A stretch of DNA of 64,000 nucleotides from Qipengyuania aquimaris (lineage in GTDB: Bacteria; Pseudomonadota; Alphaproteobacteria; Sphingomonadales; Sphingomonadaceae): contig NZ_WTYI01000001.1 in NCBI RefSeq assembly GCF_009827445.1, positions 1,750,381 to 1,814,380 on the forward strand, in the 5' to 3' direction. The notes below the pieces were generated by a model that was not told the DNA's origin, searched no databases, and saw only the letters and a program-made list of their open reading frames with translations. Position numbers and translations under genes: made by a program. Positions 34,397 to 42,444 of the stretch are shown here, one piece after another. The stretch's first letter is position 1. Each line of letters begins with the position of its first letter.

Positions 34397-34978
34397 TTGG
34401 AACCCCTCGACGCCCGAACCGCTCGAAGCCGTGACGGAGGTCCATCCTTTCCACTCGGCTCGCGCGTCCTGCGTGCATTATGGTCGCTCTGCTGGCTGCT
34501 GCTTGCACGCTGGACACCGCCACCGCTGCATGGCTGGCGCGCATTCCTTTTGAAGTGCTTCGGGGCAAGGCTGGGTCCGAATTGCCGCGTCCATGCCAGC
34601 GCGCGAATCTGGTGGCCGGGAAATCTGCAATGCGGTTCGTCGGTCCTGATCGGTCCGGAGGCAATCATCTACAACCAGGGCAGGATCACAATCGGCGACG
34701 GCGCGATCATTTCGCAGCGGGCACACCTTTGCGCCGGGACGCACGATATTGAAGACCCGCACTTCCAGCTGGTCCTTGCCCCCATCGAAATCGGGTCATC
34801 CTGCTGGATCGCAGCCGAGGCTTTCGTAGGGCCGCGGGTGTCCATGGCCGAAGGATCGGTGCTCGCCGCCAGGGCTGTCTTGTTTACCGACGCCGAGCCG
34901 TGGACCGTCTATTCTGGAAACCCTGCCACAGCATTTAAGACCCGCGCGCCGCAAGCTGGCGCAACGTCAGGCCGGTAA
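34397..34978 (+). CDS. WcaF-like acetyltransferase (colanic acid biosynthesis type)
   Basis: The product has 193 residues starting at TTG 34397; no ATG or GTG is available before the conserved N-terminus LDARTARSRDGGPSFPLGSR. The left-handed beta-helix hexapeptide region runs from about residue 60 to 175 (RVHASARIWWPGNL, VLIGPEAIIYNQGRITIGDGAIISQRAHLCAGTHD). His in CAGTHDIED is the expected catalytic residue. It would acetylate a sugar in exopolysaccharide or similar synthesis. No polysaccharide cluster flanks it, so it is an orphan. The last 44 bases overlap the convergent folK gene. Confidence 0.82.
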   Translation: MEPLDARTARSRDGGPSFPLGSRVLRALWSLCWLLLARWTPPPLHGWRAFLLKCFGARLGPNCRVHASARIWWPGNLQCGSSVLIGPEAIIYNQGRITIGDGAIISQRAHLCAGTHDIEDPHFQLVLAPIEIGSSCWIAAEAFVGPRVSMAEGSVLAARAVLFTDAEPWTVYSGNPATAFKTRAPQAGATSGR

Positions 34979-35432
34979 GCGGATCACGCCAGCCGGGTGC
35001 GATCGCCGCTGCTGGCTGCAGCACGAAGCTGCGTTCGCGGAAAAGCGGATGCGGAATCGCGAGGTCCGGGGTGGACCACCTTCCCCCGCTCCACAGGATG
35101 ATGTCGAGATCCAACTGCCTGCGACGCCACGGTGAGCCGCTGGTGCGCCGCCCGAAATTGCCCTCTATCCCCTTGAGCAAGGCAAGCATCTCCCGGGGTG
35201 CCTTGTCCGAAATGACGATGGCTGCGCCATTCGCATATTCGCGCTGTGAAGGTCCTATCGGACGGCTGCGCATGACGGGCGAGAAGCTTTCGACCACAAG
35301 GCCGGACCGTTCGAGCTCTGATGCGACCTTCGCCAGGACACGCCTTGGCCCGCCAATTCCCGGCACGCGCATGTTCGATCCGAGGGCGATGAGATAGCGC
35401 TGCTTTCGGCTCTTCACCTCAGAAGATCGCAT
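34935..35432 (-). CDS. folK: 2-amino-4-hydroxy-6-hydroxymethyldihydropteridine diphosphokinase
   Basis: The product has 165 residues from ATG 35432. YLIALGSNMRVPGIG is the HPPK N-terminus. SRPIGPSQREYANGAAIV, EGNFGRRTSGSPWRRRQLDLDIILW and IPHPLFRERSFVLQP are the pterin- and ATP-binding motifs, with the metal Asp pair in DLDI. It transfers pyrophosphate to hydroxymethyldihydropterin in folate synthesis. It is the last gene of a minus-strand unit (methyltransferase, aguB-like, unknown, folK), overlapping the preceding gene by 14 bases. It also overlaps the convergent acetyltransferase gene by 44 bases. Confidence 0.93.
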   Translation of the reverse strand: MRSSEVKSRKQRYLIALGSNMRVPGIGGPRRVLAKVASELERSGLVVESFSPVMRSRPIGPSQREYANGAAIVISDKAPREMLALLKGIEGNFGRRTSGSPWRRRQLDLDIILWSGGRWSTPDLAIPHPLFRERSFVLQPAAAIAPGWRDPLTGLTLRQLAARGS

Positions 35433-35841
35433 TTGTCGCTTGTTCGGCGGTAAAGTCACCCAGCGTAACCCGCCGACGACGCCTGATCAGGCCCTCGACA
35501 CCGATGCTGAACGGCACCTCTATGTCGCGGCTGTAGTTGGACGCACGCATCTGCACGCAGAAGGCCTTCTCGGAGGGGCGGTGCAACACGATGGCAACCG
35601 CGTGGATTTTCCCGCTTTCAGCGCGGGGTCGGAGCAGTTCTGCCAGTCGTTCGCGCACCCCTTCGCTTCCGTTGATGGGCGCCAAATCCAACACTGCTAG
35701 ATTGTGAATAATGCCATTGGCGCGCAATTCGAAAACCAGGGGAAAGAAATGGCCGTCCTTCTCGATCCGGGCCACCGCCGCTTCGAGCGCCGAGGTGAAC
35801 AAGCGGTCAAGCTGCCCCTGGTCGATGCCCCCATCGCCCAA
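35419..35841 (-). CDS. Conserved hypothetical protein
   Basis: The product has 140 residues and I do not recognise it. I prefer TTG 35841, two bases after the aguB-like stop and about nine bases after GAGGAT. An upstream in-frame TTG at 35859 overlapping aguB is the alternative. The sequence looks like a small alpha/beta cytoplasmic protein, with LFTSALEAAVARIEKDGHFF, then ELLRPRAESGKIHAVAIVLHRP, then a basic C-terminal run IRRRRRV. There is no signal peptide or membrane helix. The tight spacing to both neighbours supports it being translated in the operon with folK. Confidence 0.7.
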   Translation of the reverse strand: MGDGGIDQGQLDRLFTSALEAAVARIEKDGHFFPLVFELRANGIIHNLAVLDLAPINGSEGVRERLAELLRPRAESGKIHAVAIVLHRPSEKAFCVQMRASNYSRDIEVPFSIGVEGLIRRRRRVTLGDFTAEQATNAIF

Positions 35842-35843
35842 AG

Positions 35844-36719
35844 TCAGATATCCTCGCAAATCCGTGAATAGAGCTGCGGCCTGCGATCGCGGAAGAAGCC
35901 CATCCCAGCCCTGTGCGTTGCCGCCCTGTCGAGATCCAGCCTGGCGACCAGGATACCATCCTCATCGCGGCCAAATTGCTCCAGCAGGTCGCCCCATTCG
36001 TCGCTGATGAAGCTGTGTCCGTAAAAGCTTTGTTGGCGGTCGTCGGGCCCTTCGTGACCGATCCGGTTCGCCGCAGCGACAGGCATGCAGTTCGACACGG
36101 CATGGCCGATCATCGCCCTTCGCCACATGCGGCTGGTGTCGAGATCGGCGTCGTAAGGTTCCGATCCGATCGCGGTTGGGTACAGGAGGACCTCGGCACC
36201 TTTGAGTGCCATGACGCGGGCGCATTCCGGGTACCACTGGTCCCAGCAAATGCCGACGCCGATCCGGGCAGAACCGCCAGTGCAGGGCACGTCCCAAACC
36301 TTGAACCCGTCGTTCCCGGGCCGGAAGTAGTACTTTTCCTCGTAGCCCGGGCCATCAGGGATATGGCTCTTGCGATAGGTCCCCATGATGGCGCCATCGG
36401 GTCCGATCATTGCCAGGGTGTTGTAGTAGTGATGCCCGTCGCGCTCGAAATAGCTGGTCGGGATCGCCACCTTCAACTTCGCCGCCAGTTCCTGCATCGC
36501 AAGGACAGAAGGATGTTCTGCAGTAGGTCGAGCGCGGGCGAACAGCGCCTCTTCCTCTTCGCGGCAGAAGTATTCGCCGGCAAACAGCTCGGGCGGCAGG
36601 ATCACCTGGGCGCCCTTGCCAGCCGCCTCTTCGACCAGCGCGGCCACGGCAGCAATGTTGTCGCTCTCCTCCTTGCGGGCGAGAGCGAGTTGCAGGACTG
36701 CGACGGTCAGTTCCCTCAT
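35844..36719 (-). CDS. aguB: N-carbamoylputrescine amidase
   Basis: This nitrilase-superfamily amidase has 291 residues and the catalytic triad Glu44 (ILPPELFAGEYF), Lys117 (GTYRKSHIPDG) and Cys158 (GVGICWDQWYPE). GPGYEEKYYFRPGNDGF and AANRIGHEG are characteristic of N-carbamoylputrescine amidases. It hydrolyses N-carbamoylputrescine to putrescine, CO2 and ammonia in the arginine-agmatine route to polyamines. Agmatine deiminase (aguA) is not in the window, so the upstream step must be encoded elsewhere. It follows the methyltransferase gene by 10 bases. Confidence 0.9.
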   Translation of the reverse strand: MRELTVAVLQLALARKEESDNIAAVAALVEEAAGKGAQVILPPELFAGEYFCREEEEALFARARPTAEHPSVLAMQELAAKLKVAIPTSYFERDGHHYYNTLAMIGPDGAIMGTYRKSHIPDGPGYEEKYYFRPGNDGFKVWDVPCTGGSARIGVGICWDQWYPECARVMALKGAEVLLYPTAIGSEPYDADLDTSRMWRRAMIGHAVSNCMPVAAANRIGHEGPDDRQQSFYGHSFISDEWGDLLEQFGRDEDGILVARLDLDRAATHRAGMGFFRDRRPQLYSRICEDI

Positions 36720-36729
36720 TCGGCGCGGC

Positions 36730-37563
36730 TCAGCGCTTGCGGAACAGCAGCGTCATGCGGTCGCTTTCACCGATAGCTTCGTACCTGGCACGGTCTTGGT
36801 CGCCGTAACGAAGCGTCGGGGGAAGCGTCCACACACCGCCTTCCCAGTTTGCCGGATCCTTGGGATTGGCGTTGATCTCGGATTTCGCTGCAAGCTCGAA
36901 CCCGTGCAGTTCGAACAGCTTGATGACATCGGCTTCGCGCATGTAACCGCGCGCCGGGTTCACGGTCGAATAGGCCGCGTCCGCAGGCGCACGGTGCTGG
37001 ACAACGCCCACCATCCCATCATCCTTGAGGATGTCGTAGACGCCCTTGAGTACGGTGTCGGCATCGTTGCCGTTCCAAAGGCCATGCAGCGATCGCACGA
37101 TCATGACACGATCGGCAGTGCCTTCCATGTCCTCGGGGACCTCGTCGATCTCGAATGCCTTCACGTCGTCGGTCTCGACCTCCATCGCTTCGGCCATGCT
37201 TTCCTTGAAACGCTCCGTCCAGCCCTTGGAACGGGCTTCGGCGGCACGATTGGGATAGCTACGTTCGTCGCTGTCGCCGTTGAGCGCGACATAGGTTCCG
37301 CTGCCCATGAGATAAGGCGCAAGAACGCGGGTGTACCAGCCGCCCCCCGGCCCCCATTCCACCACGGTCATATCGGGTTCCACCTGGAAGAAGGCGAGCG
37401 TTTCGGCAGGATTGCGGTACTGGTCGCGGGCCCGGTCACCATCGCGCAGGTCGTCGGCCAGCACGGCCTCCAGCTTGGCATCTGCGGCATGGTCGTCGGC
37501 AAGGGCAGGCGCTGCGATGGCCAGAGTGGTAGCGGCGGCAGCGGCGGCAAGCAGTGTACGCAT
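36730..37563 (-). CDS. Exported class I SAM-dependent methyltransferase-like protein
   Basis: The product has 277 residues. Two ATGs are adjacent (37566 and 37563); I choose the second, which is spaced seven bases from AAGGAG. A signal peptide is clear: an Ala-rich hydrophobic stretch ending in AAPALADDHA. The mature part has MTVVEWGPGGGWYTRVLAPYL, a Rossmann SAM-binding motif, then a typical methyltransferase beta region with ADRVMIVRSLHGLW. It fits the group annotated as predicted periplasmic methyltransferases. Because SAM is not known to be available in the periplasm, the real activity is unclear. It leads the aguB-folK unit and is divergent from msrA by 104 bases. Confidence 0.82.
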   Translation of the reverse strand: MRTLLAAAAAATTLAIAAPALADDHAADAKLEAVLADDLRDGDRARDQYRNPAETLAFFQVEPDMTVVEWGPGGGWYTRVLAPYLMGSGTYVALNGDSDERSYPNRAAEARSKGWTERFKESMAEAMEVETDDVKAFEIDEVPEDMEGTADRVMIVRSLHGLWNGNDADTVLKGVYDILKDDGMVGVVQHRAPADAAYSTVNPARGYMREADVIKLFELHGFELAAKSEINANPKDPANWEGGVWTLPPTLRYGDQDRARYEAIGESDRMTLLFRKR

Positions 37564-37667
37564 CATGTCTCTCCTTGAAACTGTCCCGCGCCTCCTGCCT
37601 GCACACGCACTGGATGACAAGCGGGGAGAGGCTTCCTATCTCGCACTCCAACAAGGAGAATGACTAC

Positions 37668-38207
37668 ATGGCGCAGCAACAGGCGATTGTCGCAGGCGGA
37701 TGCTTCTGGTGCACCGAAGCGGTGATGAAGGACGTTATCGGCGTGAGCGAGGTCGAGAGCGGATACATCGGCGGCGACAAGCCGAACCCCACCTACAAGG
37801 AGGTCTGCACCGGCACGACCGGCCATGCCGAAGGCGTGCGCGTGACCTTTGACGACGAACAGCTCGCGCTCGGCGATCTCTACGACGTCTTCCTCGGCAC
37901 GCACGACCCGACCCAGCTCAACCGTCAGGGCGGCGACATCGGCACCCAGTACCGCAGCGCCATCTTCCCCTTGGGCGACGACCAGCGCGCAGAGGCCGAA
38001 GCCGCCATCCAGCGCTGGAACGAGGACCACGCTGGCCAGAGCGCGGTGACCACGATCGAGACGGGCGATTGGTACCCGGCAGAAGACTACCACCAGGAGT
38101 ACTGGGACGGCGAAGGCCAGCGCAATCCCTACTGTCTCGCGGTCATCCCGCCCAAGCTGATGAAGCTGAGGAAGAGCTTCCAGAAGTACCTCAAGCCCGA
38201 AGCCTGA
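37668..38207 (+). CDS. msrA: Peptide-methionine (S)-S-oxide reductase
   Basis: The product has 179 residues starting at ATG 37668, nine bases after AAGGAG. The catalytic motif GGCFWCTEAV holds Cys12 as nucleophile. GYIGGDKPNPTYKEVCTGTTGHAE and DIGTQYRSAIF complete the family pattern, and YHQEYW near the end is also conserved. It reduces methionine S-sulfoxide in proteins using thioredoxin. There is no signal peptide, so it is cytoplasmic. MsrB for the R-epimer is encoded separately at 52.9 kb. A strong hairpin follows the stop. Confidence 0.95.
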   Translation: MAQQQAIVAGGCFWCTEAVMKDVIGVSEVESGYIGGDKPNPTYKEVCTGTTGHAEGVRVTFDDEQLALGDLYDVFLGTHDPTQLNRQGGDIGTQYRSAIFPLGDDQRAEAEAAIQRWNEDHAGQSAVTTIETGDWYPAEDYHQEYWDGEGQRNPYCLAVIPPKLMKLRKSFQKYLKPEA

Positions 38208-38519
38208 GCACCGCATTCCCGCTGTAGGACGCAGGTAGGATTGACCCCTGCCTGCCCTACAGAGTGGAACGGGTGGAACACGGTCCTGGGGGAGGAAAAG
38301 GCGGATACGAGGATGGTGCAAGTGACCCACTGGCTATCGAATTTGATGAATTTTGATGTCGGAGCAGAATATCGCCGTTAATCTCATTAAGTTCGGTTCG
38401 TAGGAAAGCCTTGGTGCAGTGTCTTCTCCGAAATTGAGACCTGTTTCATCACCAAATCCCGCAGGGGATATCGTAAAGCGCTAAATTGACGCCTTGGCTG
38501 CACTGTGCAGCATTGCATC
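38208..38519. other. 312-base intergenic stretch after msrA
   Basis: No coding frame of merit is visible. The first 55 bases hold the strong hairpin listed separately. The remainder is A+T-richer than the surrounding chromosome, for example at 38333-38400, and presumably contains the promoter of the downstream accessory gene. I cannot place a promoter with confidence. Confidence 0.5.
38222..38262 (+). other. Long hairpin downstream of msrA
   Basis: CTGTAGG (38222-38228) pairs with CCTACAG (38256-38262), and GCAGGTAGG (38231-38239) pairs with CCTGCCTGC (38247-38255) with one G-U. The result is 16 pairs with a two-base AC bulge and a seven-base loop. No U-tract follows, so it is not a classical intrinsic terminator. 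A 3' mRNA-stabilising structure or a small repeat element is possible. Confidence 0.65.
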
Positions 38520-39416
38520 ATGACCAAGCAAGAAAAGTCAGATGTTCCAAATCCGCCCGACCCTGAGGCAAAGTTCATCAATTTCAGCGAAGACTTTCGC
38601 CGAGCAAAACGCGCATCCCTTAGCTGGTCAGCGCTAGCATTCTTCGTAGCAGCGGCACCTAATTGGGACGAGAATGCTCGAATATTCGGCGTTGCCATCC
38701 CTTATCCCCAAGCAGGCTTTGCTTTGATGCTCATGCTTGTCGCAGCTTTCTACTTTGTGTCTTTCAGGCGATCGCTAAGCATCGTCTCGTACCAAAACAG
38801 CATCGCCGCAGAGCGAGCTAATGCCTACTGGGATAATATCACCTCTGTACTAAGCGACCTGCAGAAAAATCTCGAACCAATTGAGTCCAGCGCCGCCGAG
38901 GCCGAACTTTATGCCGAGGTCATGAAGCGTGGCGTCGAAGCCGAAGGCTCAGCGATAGATCATTGGATTTCAATGGTTTCGAGTGAGATGGGCAATTTCA
39001 ATCGTGACGAGTTCGACGCCCTCAAGGAAAGTCTCTCCAGTCCCGAACCGATGCTGAAAACCGACTACCAGTTCGCTTTGCAAAAAGTAAGCGAATGGGT
39101 TCATGACGTTGAGCATCGCTGGGCAACAGCATCTGGTATGGCCCGGCAGACTTACGCGGACCAGCAACGTGAAGCTCTTCGGAAAGCTTCGGATTATTCT
39201 TCTCATCTTCCCGAAATTCAGCTTCAGATTGAGCTATTGGAGAGCAGCCTGCACACATTCAGGAACGCGATCGACAACACAGCGAAGAGATACCACCTTT
39301 GGCTCGACAAGATTCCCGCGGTTGCCCTCTTTGTTCTGGCCTGCATCGCCACGATGAATTGCATTTACTTAGCTTGGCCGGAAACAATTCGGATGACTTG
39401 CGTGTGGGTCGTTTAA
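38520..39416 (+). CDS. Hypothetical membrane protein (accessory)
   Basis: The product has 298 residues from ATG 38520, with an in-frame TTG at 38505 as alternative. I do not recognise the family. After a polar N-terminus come two hydrophobic segments (about 38-50 and 65-82). A long helical, coiled-coil-like central region (about 95-265) follows, with many Glu, Ala and Ser, then a C-terminal transmembrane helix (IPAVALFVLACIATMNCIYL). Codon use and base composition are less GC-rich than the neighbours. It sits alone between the housekeeping genes msrA and rsmB-like, suggesting recent acquisition. It may form a membrane-anchored helical bundle. Confidence 0.75.
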   Translation: MTKQEKSDVPNPPDPEAKFINFSEDFRRAKRASLSWSALAFFVAAAPNWDENARIFGVAIPYPQAGFALMLMLVAAFYFVSFRRSLSIVSYQNSIAAERANAYWDNITSVLSDLQKNLEPIESSAAEAELYAEVMKRGVEAEGSAIDHWISMVSSEMGNFNRDEFDALKESLSSPEPMLKTDYQFALQKVSEWVHDVEHRWATASGMARQTYADQQREALRKASDYSSHLPEIQLQIELLESSLHTFRNAIDNTAKRYHLWLDKIPAVALFVLACIATMNCIYLAWPETIRMTCVWVV

Positions 39417-39454
39417 GTCTCGGCACAGTATTGTTTGCGGGTACGTCCAGATAA

Positions 39455-40702
39455 CTAGCCCGCCCGCCAGCGGGCGATGAAGAAGCCGTCGAGGCCGCCG
39501 TGGTCGGGCAGCATTCCGGGATCGGTGCGCAGCCAGCCTGCGGAAGTGGGTGACAGGCCCTCGGGCAGTTCGTCCTGCGTGATCGGGTGCGGTTGCAAAG
39601 TCACGCGTTCGGCCTGCGCTTCGCCTTCCTCTTCCTCCAGCGAGCAGACGGCGTAGACCAGCGTGCCTCCCGGCTTCAGCCAGCCTTGGGCGCGCTCCAG
39701 TAGTGCGGACTGAAGCTCGGCCATTTCCTCGATCTGGCGCTGGCCGATGCGGTGGAGCACGTCGGGGTGTCGGCGGCAGGTGCCTGTCGCGGTGCAGGGC
39801 GCATCGAGCAGGATCGCGTCGAACTGGTGCTTCGGCTCCCACGCCAGCGCGTCGGCGCGCACGGTTCCGGCCTCCAGTCCGGTGCGCTTCAGATTCTGTT
39901 TCAGCAGCTCGAGGCGGCGCTTCGAAATATCGAGCGCCGTGACCTTCCAGCCCTGCGCGGCAAGTTGCAGGGTCTTGCCGCCGGGCGCAGCGCACAGGTC
40001 GAGCACGTGGTGGCCCTCGCCCTTACCCAGCAGGCGCGCAGGCAGGGAAGCGGCAAGGTCCTGCACCCACCATGCGCCGCCGCCGTCCTTCGTGCCGAAG
40101 CCCGCCAGCTTTTCGACATTCTCGCCGCGCGGCAGGCGCAAGTGCCCCGGCATCAGGCTGTCGGAGGCAAGCTTCGCCTTGAAGATCTCGGTCTCGCCCG
40201 CATCCTTTAGCGTCAGGTCGAGCGGAGGCGGTTCGGCGAGGCCGCTGGCGATCGGCCCGGCCCGCTCTCCCCATCGATCCGCCACATCGGCCGGCAGCGT
40301 CGGGGCGTCGGGCAGCGTCAATTCCTGTTTCGTCAGCGTCGAGAATACGCCGTGCGCCAGGCGGCGCGGCCCACCGGCCAGCAGCGGCAAGCCGGTCGCC
40401 AGCACCGCATGCGGCGGCGTCTCCAGCCGGAGCCACTGGGCCAGCATCATGCGCAGCACCATGCGCGCCTTGGCATCGCCTGGCAGGTTGATCTTCGTCG
40501 CGCTGTCGATCGCGGCGTCGAGATCGACCATCCAGCGCAGAACCTCGCTCGCGATGGCGCGCGCAAGGGCCTTGTCCTCGAACTTGCGCACGTCCTTCGT
40601 GGCCGCACCGAAGGCGGTGTCGAGCGTCTCGCCGCGGCGCATGATTGCATCGAGCAGGCGAAGCGCGGCCTTGCGCGCGTGAATTCCGGGGGGCTGTGCC
40701 AT
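39455..40702 (-). CDS. RsmB/NOP-family RNA cytosine C5-methyltransferase
   Basis: The product has 415 residues. An N-terminal NusB-like RNA-binding domain (about 1-130) precedes a Rossmann methyltransferase with VLDLCAAPGGKTLQLA (SAM site). LLDAPCTATGTCRRHPD and YAVCSLEEEEGE carry the two active-site cysteines of m5C enzymes. RsmB methylates 16S rRNA C967, and this domain order matches it. Orthology to rsmB is likely but related NOP2/Sun paralogues exist in alphaproteobacteria. It is divergent from the DUF1674 gene with a 56-base spacer. Confidence 0.9.
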   Translation of the reverse strand: MAQPPGIHARKAALRLLDAIMRRGETLDTAFGAATKDVRKFEDKALARAIASEVLRWMVDLDAAIDSATKINLPGDAKARMVLRMMLAQWLRLETPPHAVLATGLPLLAGGPRRLAHGVFSTLTKQELTLPDAPTLPADVADRWGERAGPIASGLAEPPPLDLTLKDAGETEIFKAKLASDSLMPGHLRLPRGENVEKLAGFGTKDGGGAWWVQDLAASLPARLLGKGEGHHVLDLCAAPGGKTLQLAAQGWKVTALDISKRRLELLKQNLKRTGLEAGTVRADALAWEPKHQFDAILLDAPCTATGTCRRHPDVLHRIGQRQIEEMAELQSALLERAQGWLKPGGTLVYAVCSLEEEEGEAQAERVTLQPHPITQDELPEGLSPTSAGWLRTDPGMLPDHGGLDGFFIARWRAG

Positions 40703-40758
40703 GGGCGAAGCGCCTACCCGCTCTTGAAACCGTGCGCCAGCCTGCGCATTTCATATGC

Positions 40759-40917
40759 ATGACCAAACGCGCGACCAAGCGGCCCGAGAAATTCGAGAAG
40801 CCCGAACACTGGAGCAGCGAACCGCCGCCCAAGCCCGAGAAAGGCAAGGACGACGAGGACCTCAGTCCCACGCGCTATGGCGACTGGGTCAAGGACGGCA
40901 TCGCGATAGATTTCTGA
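40759..40917 (+). CDS. DUF1674 protein, succinate dehydrogenase assembly factor 4-like
   Basis: This 52-residue protein starts at ATG 40759. It ends in the diagnostic motif SPTRYGDWVKDGIAIDF that defines DUF1674/SDHAF4, preceded by a Lys/Pro/Glu-rich stretch (KPEHWSSEPPPKPEKGKD). In mitochondria, SDHAF4 binds flavinylated SdhA during complex II assembly; the bacterial homologues are presumed to do the same. No sdh genes are nearby. It is easily missed because of its size, but the C-terminal motif is unambiguous. Confidence 0.9.
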   Translation: MTKRATKRPEKFEKPEHWSSEPPPKPEKGKDDEDLSPTRYGDWVKDGIAIDF

Positions 40918-40954
40918 TTTTTGCGCGCCCGCTGCGGGCGGGCGGTTGCCCTTG

Positions 40955-40974
40955 CCGGGCCTCCGCCGGCCCGG
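40955..40974. terminator. GC-rich stem between convergent sdhAF4-like and P450 genes
   Basis: CCGGGC (40955-40960) pairs with GCCCGG (40969-40974) around an eight-base loop. A second GC-rich dyad (CCCGC/GCGGG) lies about 25 bases earlier. There is no U-tract on either strand, so termination function is uncertain. Confidence 0.35.
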
Positions 40975-40995
40975 TCACACTCCGCGCCTTCTTCC

Positions 40996-42396
40996 TCAAA
41001 TTTTCTTCAGAACCACCTTCAGCCCGTCCTTGGGCTTGGGAATCGGCCAGGCCTGCCAATCGGGATCGCCGCCAGCCAGTTCGATCCGGTAGCGCGGCAG
41101 CATCTGCGCCATCAGCACCTTCACCTGCATATAGGCAAAGTGCAGGCCCAGGCACATGTGCGCACCGCCGCCGAAGGGGATCCAGGCGTATTTGTGACGC
41201 GCCTTCACCGCCTCGGGCGTGAAGTGCATCGGGTTGAATTCGTGCGGCGTTTCCCAGTGCTCTTCCTCGTGGTGGACGAAGTGGGCATTGATCCCGACAT
41301 GCGCGCCCGCCGGGATTCGGTATCCGCCATATTCGAACGAGCGCAGCGCGCGCCGCGGGGTCGAGGGCACCGGCGGCACCATGCGCAGCGCTTCCTTGAA
41401 CGCCATTTCGGTGAGTTCTAGCTTGCCGAGATCCTCGTAAGCAAGATCGCGCGGCTTGCCCGAGGCGTCGAGGCCGCCGGTGACGCTCGCGATCTCCTGC
41501 CGCAGCTTTTCCTGCCATTCGGGATTCTTCGCCAGCAACCACACCAGCGAGGTCGCGCTGGAGGTGATCGTGTCGTGCGCGGCCATCATCAAGAAGTTCA
41601 TGTGGTCGACTACTTCGTCCACCGGCATGAGCGAGCCGTCTTCATATTCCGCCGTGGCGAACTGGCTGAACATGTCCTGCCCCCCGCCTTCCGCGCGGCG
41701 GCGGTGGGTTTCCTTGGTGAAATAATCGACCAGGAATTCGCGGCCCTTCACGCCCTTGCGCATCAGGGTGAACGGCAAGGGCTTTCGCACCGGCGCAACG
41801 CTGGCCTGCACCATGTAGACGAAGGCCTCGTTGATGCGGTCGGCTTCCGGGCCCCAAGGGATGCCGATGAAGCTGTCTGCAGCGAGGTCGAGGGTCAGTT
41901 CCTTGATCGCCGGATAGAACTGGAGATTGCCTGCGCCCCATTCATCCATGCGCTTGGCGATGCCGCGGTTGAGGCTGCCGGAATAGTGGCGCATCGGACC
42001 GGGCTTGAACGCGATGGAAAGCGCGCGGCGGTCGACGCGGTGATGGTCGAAATCCATCAGCATCAGCCCGCGCGGGAAAAGCTGGTCGAGGATCGGCCCC
42101 CAGCCCTGTTCGCTGCTGAACAGCTTCTGGCGATCGAACAGCACCAGCTCGTTCGCATCGGCCCCGATCAGCGCGATATTCCAGCCGCCGAATGCCTTGT
42201 TCTTGTAGACCCGGCCGTACTTCTCCACCGCGCGGCGCGTGAAGCCGTGCGGATCGGCCAGCATCTTGAAAGTGTTGCCGACGACCGGCCAGCCGCCCTC
42301 GCCCGGGATATGCGCCAGTTCGTCGGGCGAAGGATTGCCTTCGGTCCAGTGAGTGGGTGCGATTTCAGCCGGTTGATGCGGTGCGAGGGTGGCCAT
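40996..42396 (-). CDS. Cytochrome P450
   Basis: The product has 466 residues. It has the I-helix oxygen-binding motif MMAAHDTITSS, the K-helix ExxR as KEALRMVPPV, and the heme-binding loop PFGGGAHMCLGLHFA with the thiolate Cys. The N-terminal PGEGGWPVVGNTFKML is a proline-rich hinge, with no membrane anchor before it. The organisation resembles the CYP120/CYP26-like group that acts on retinoids or isoprenoids. That comparison is from memory of the family and the substrate is open. No ferredoxin or reductase is adjacent. Ferrochelatase follows on the same strand after 48 bases, which may be coincidental. Confidence 0.92.
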   Translation of the reverse strand: MATLAPHQPAEIAPTHWTEGNPSPDELAHIPGEGGWPVVGNTFKMLADPHGFTRRAVEKYGRVYKNKAFGGWNIALIGADANELVLFDRQKLFSSEQGWGPILDQLFPRGLMLMDFDHHRVDRRALSIAFKPGPMRHYSGSLNRGIAKRMDEWGAGNLQFYPAIKELTLDLAADSFIGIPWGPEADRINEAFVYMVQASVAPVRKPLPFTLMRKGVKGREFLVDYFTKETHRRRAEGGGQDMFSQFATAEYEDGSLMPVDEVVDHMNFLMMAAHDTITSSATSLVWLLAKNPEWQEKLRQEIASVTGGLDASGKPRDLAYEDLGKLELTEMAFKEALRMVPPVPSTPRRALRSFEYGGYRIPAGAHVGINAHFVHHEEEHWETPHEFNPMHFTPEAVKARHKYAWIPFGGGAHMCLGLHFAYMQVKVLMAQMLPRYRIELAGGDPDWQAWPIPKPKDGLKVVLKKI

Positions 42397-42444
42397 AATT
42401 AGGTTGCTCCTGACTACTTACCTCCTTGTAAGTAATCGCGCAGC

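Noticed and set aside
38208-39454. Mobile element around the accessory membrane gene
   Set aside because: There is no transposase, integrase, terminal inverted repeat or target-site duplication that I could see.
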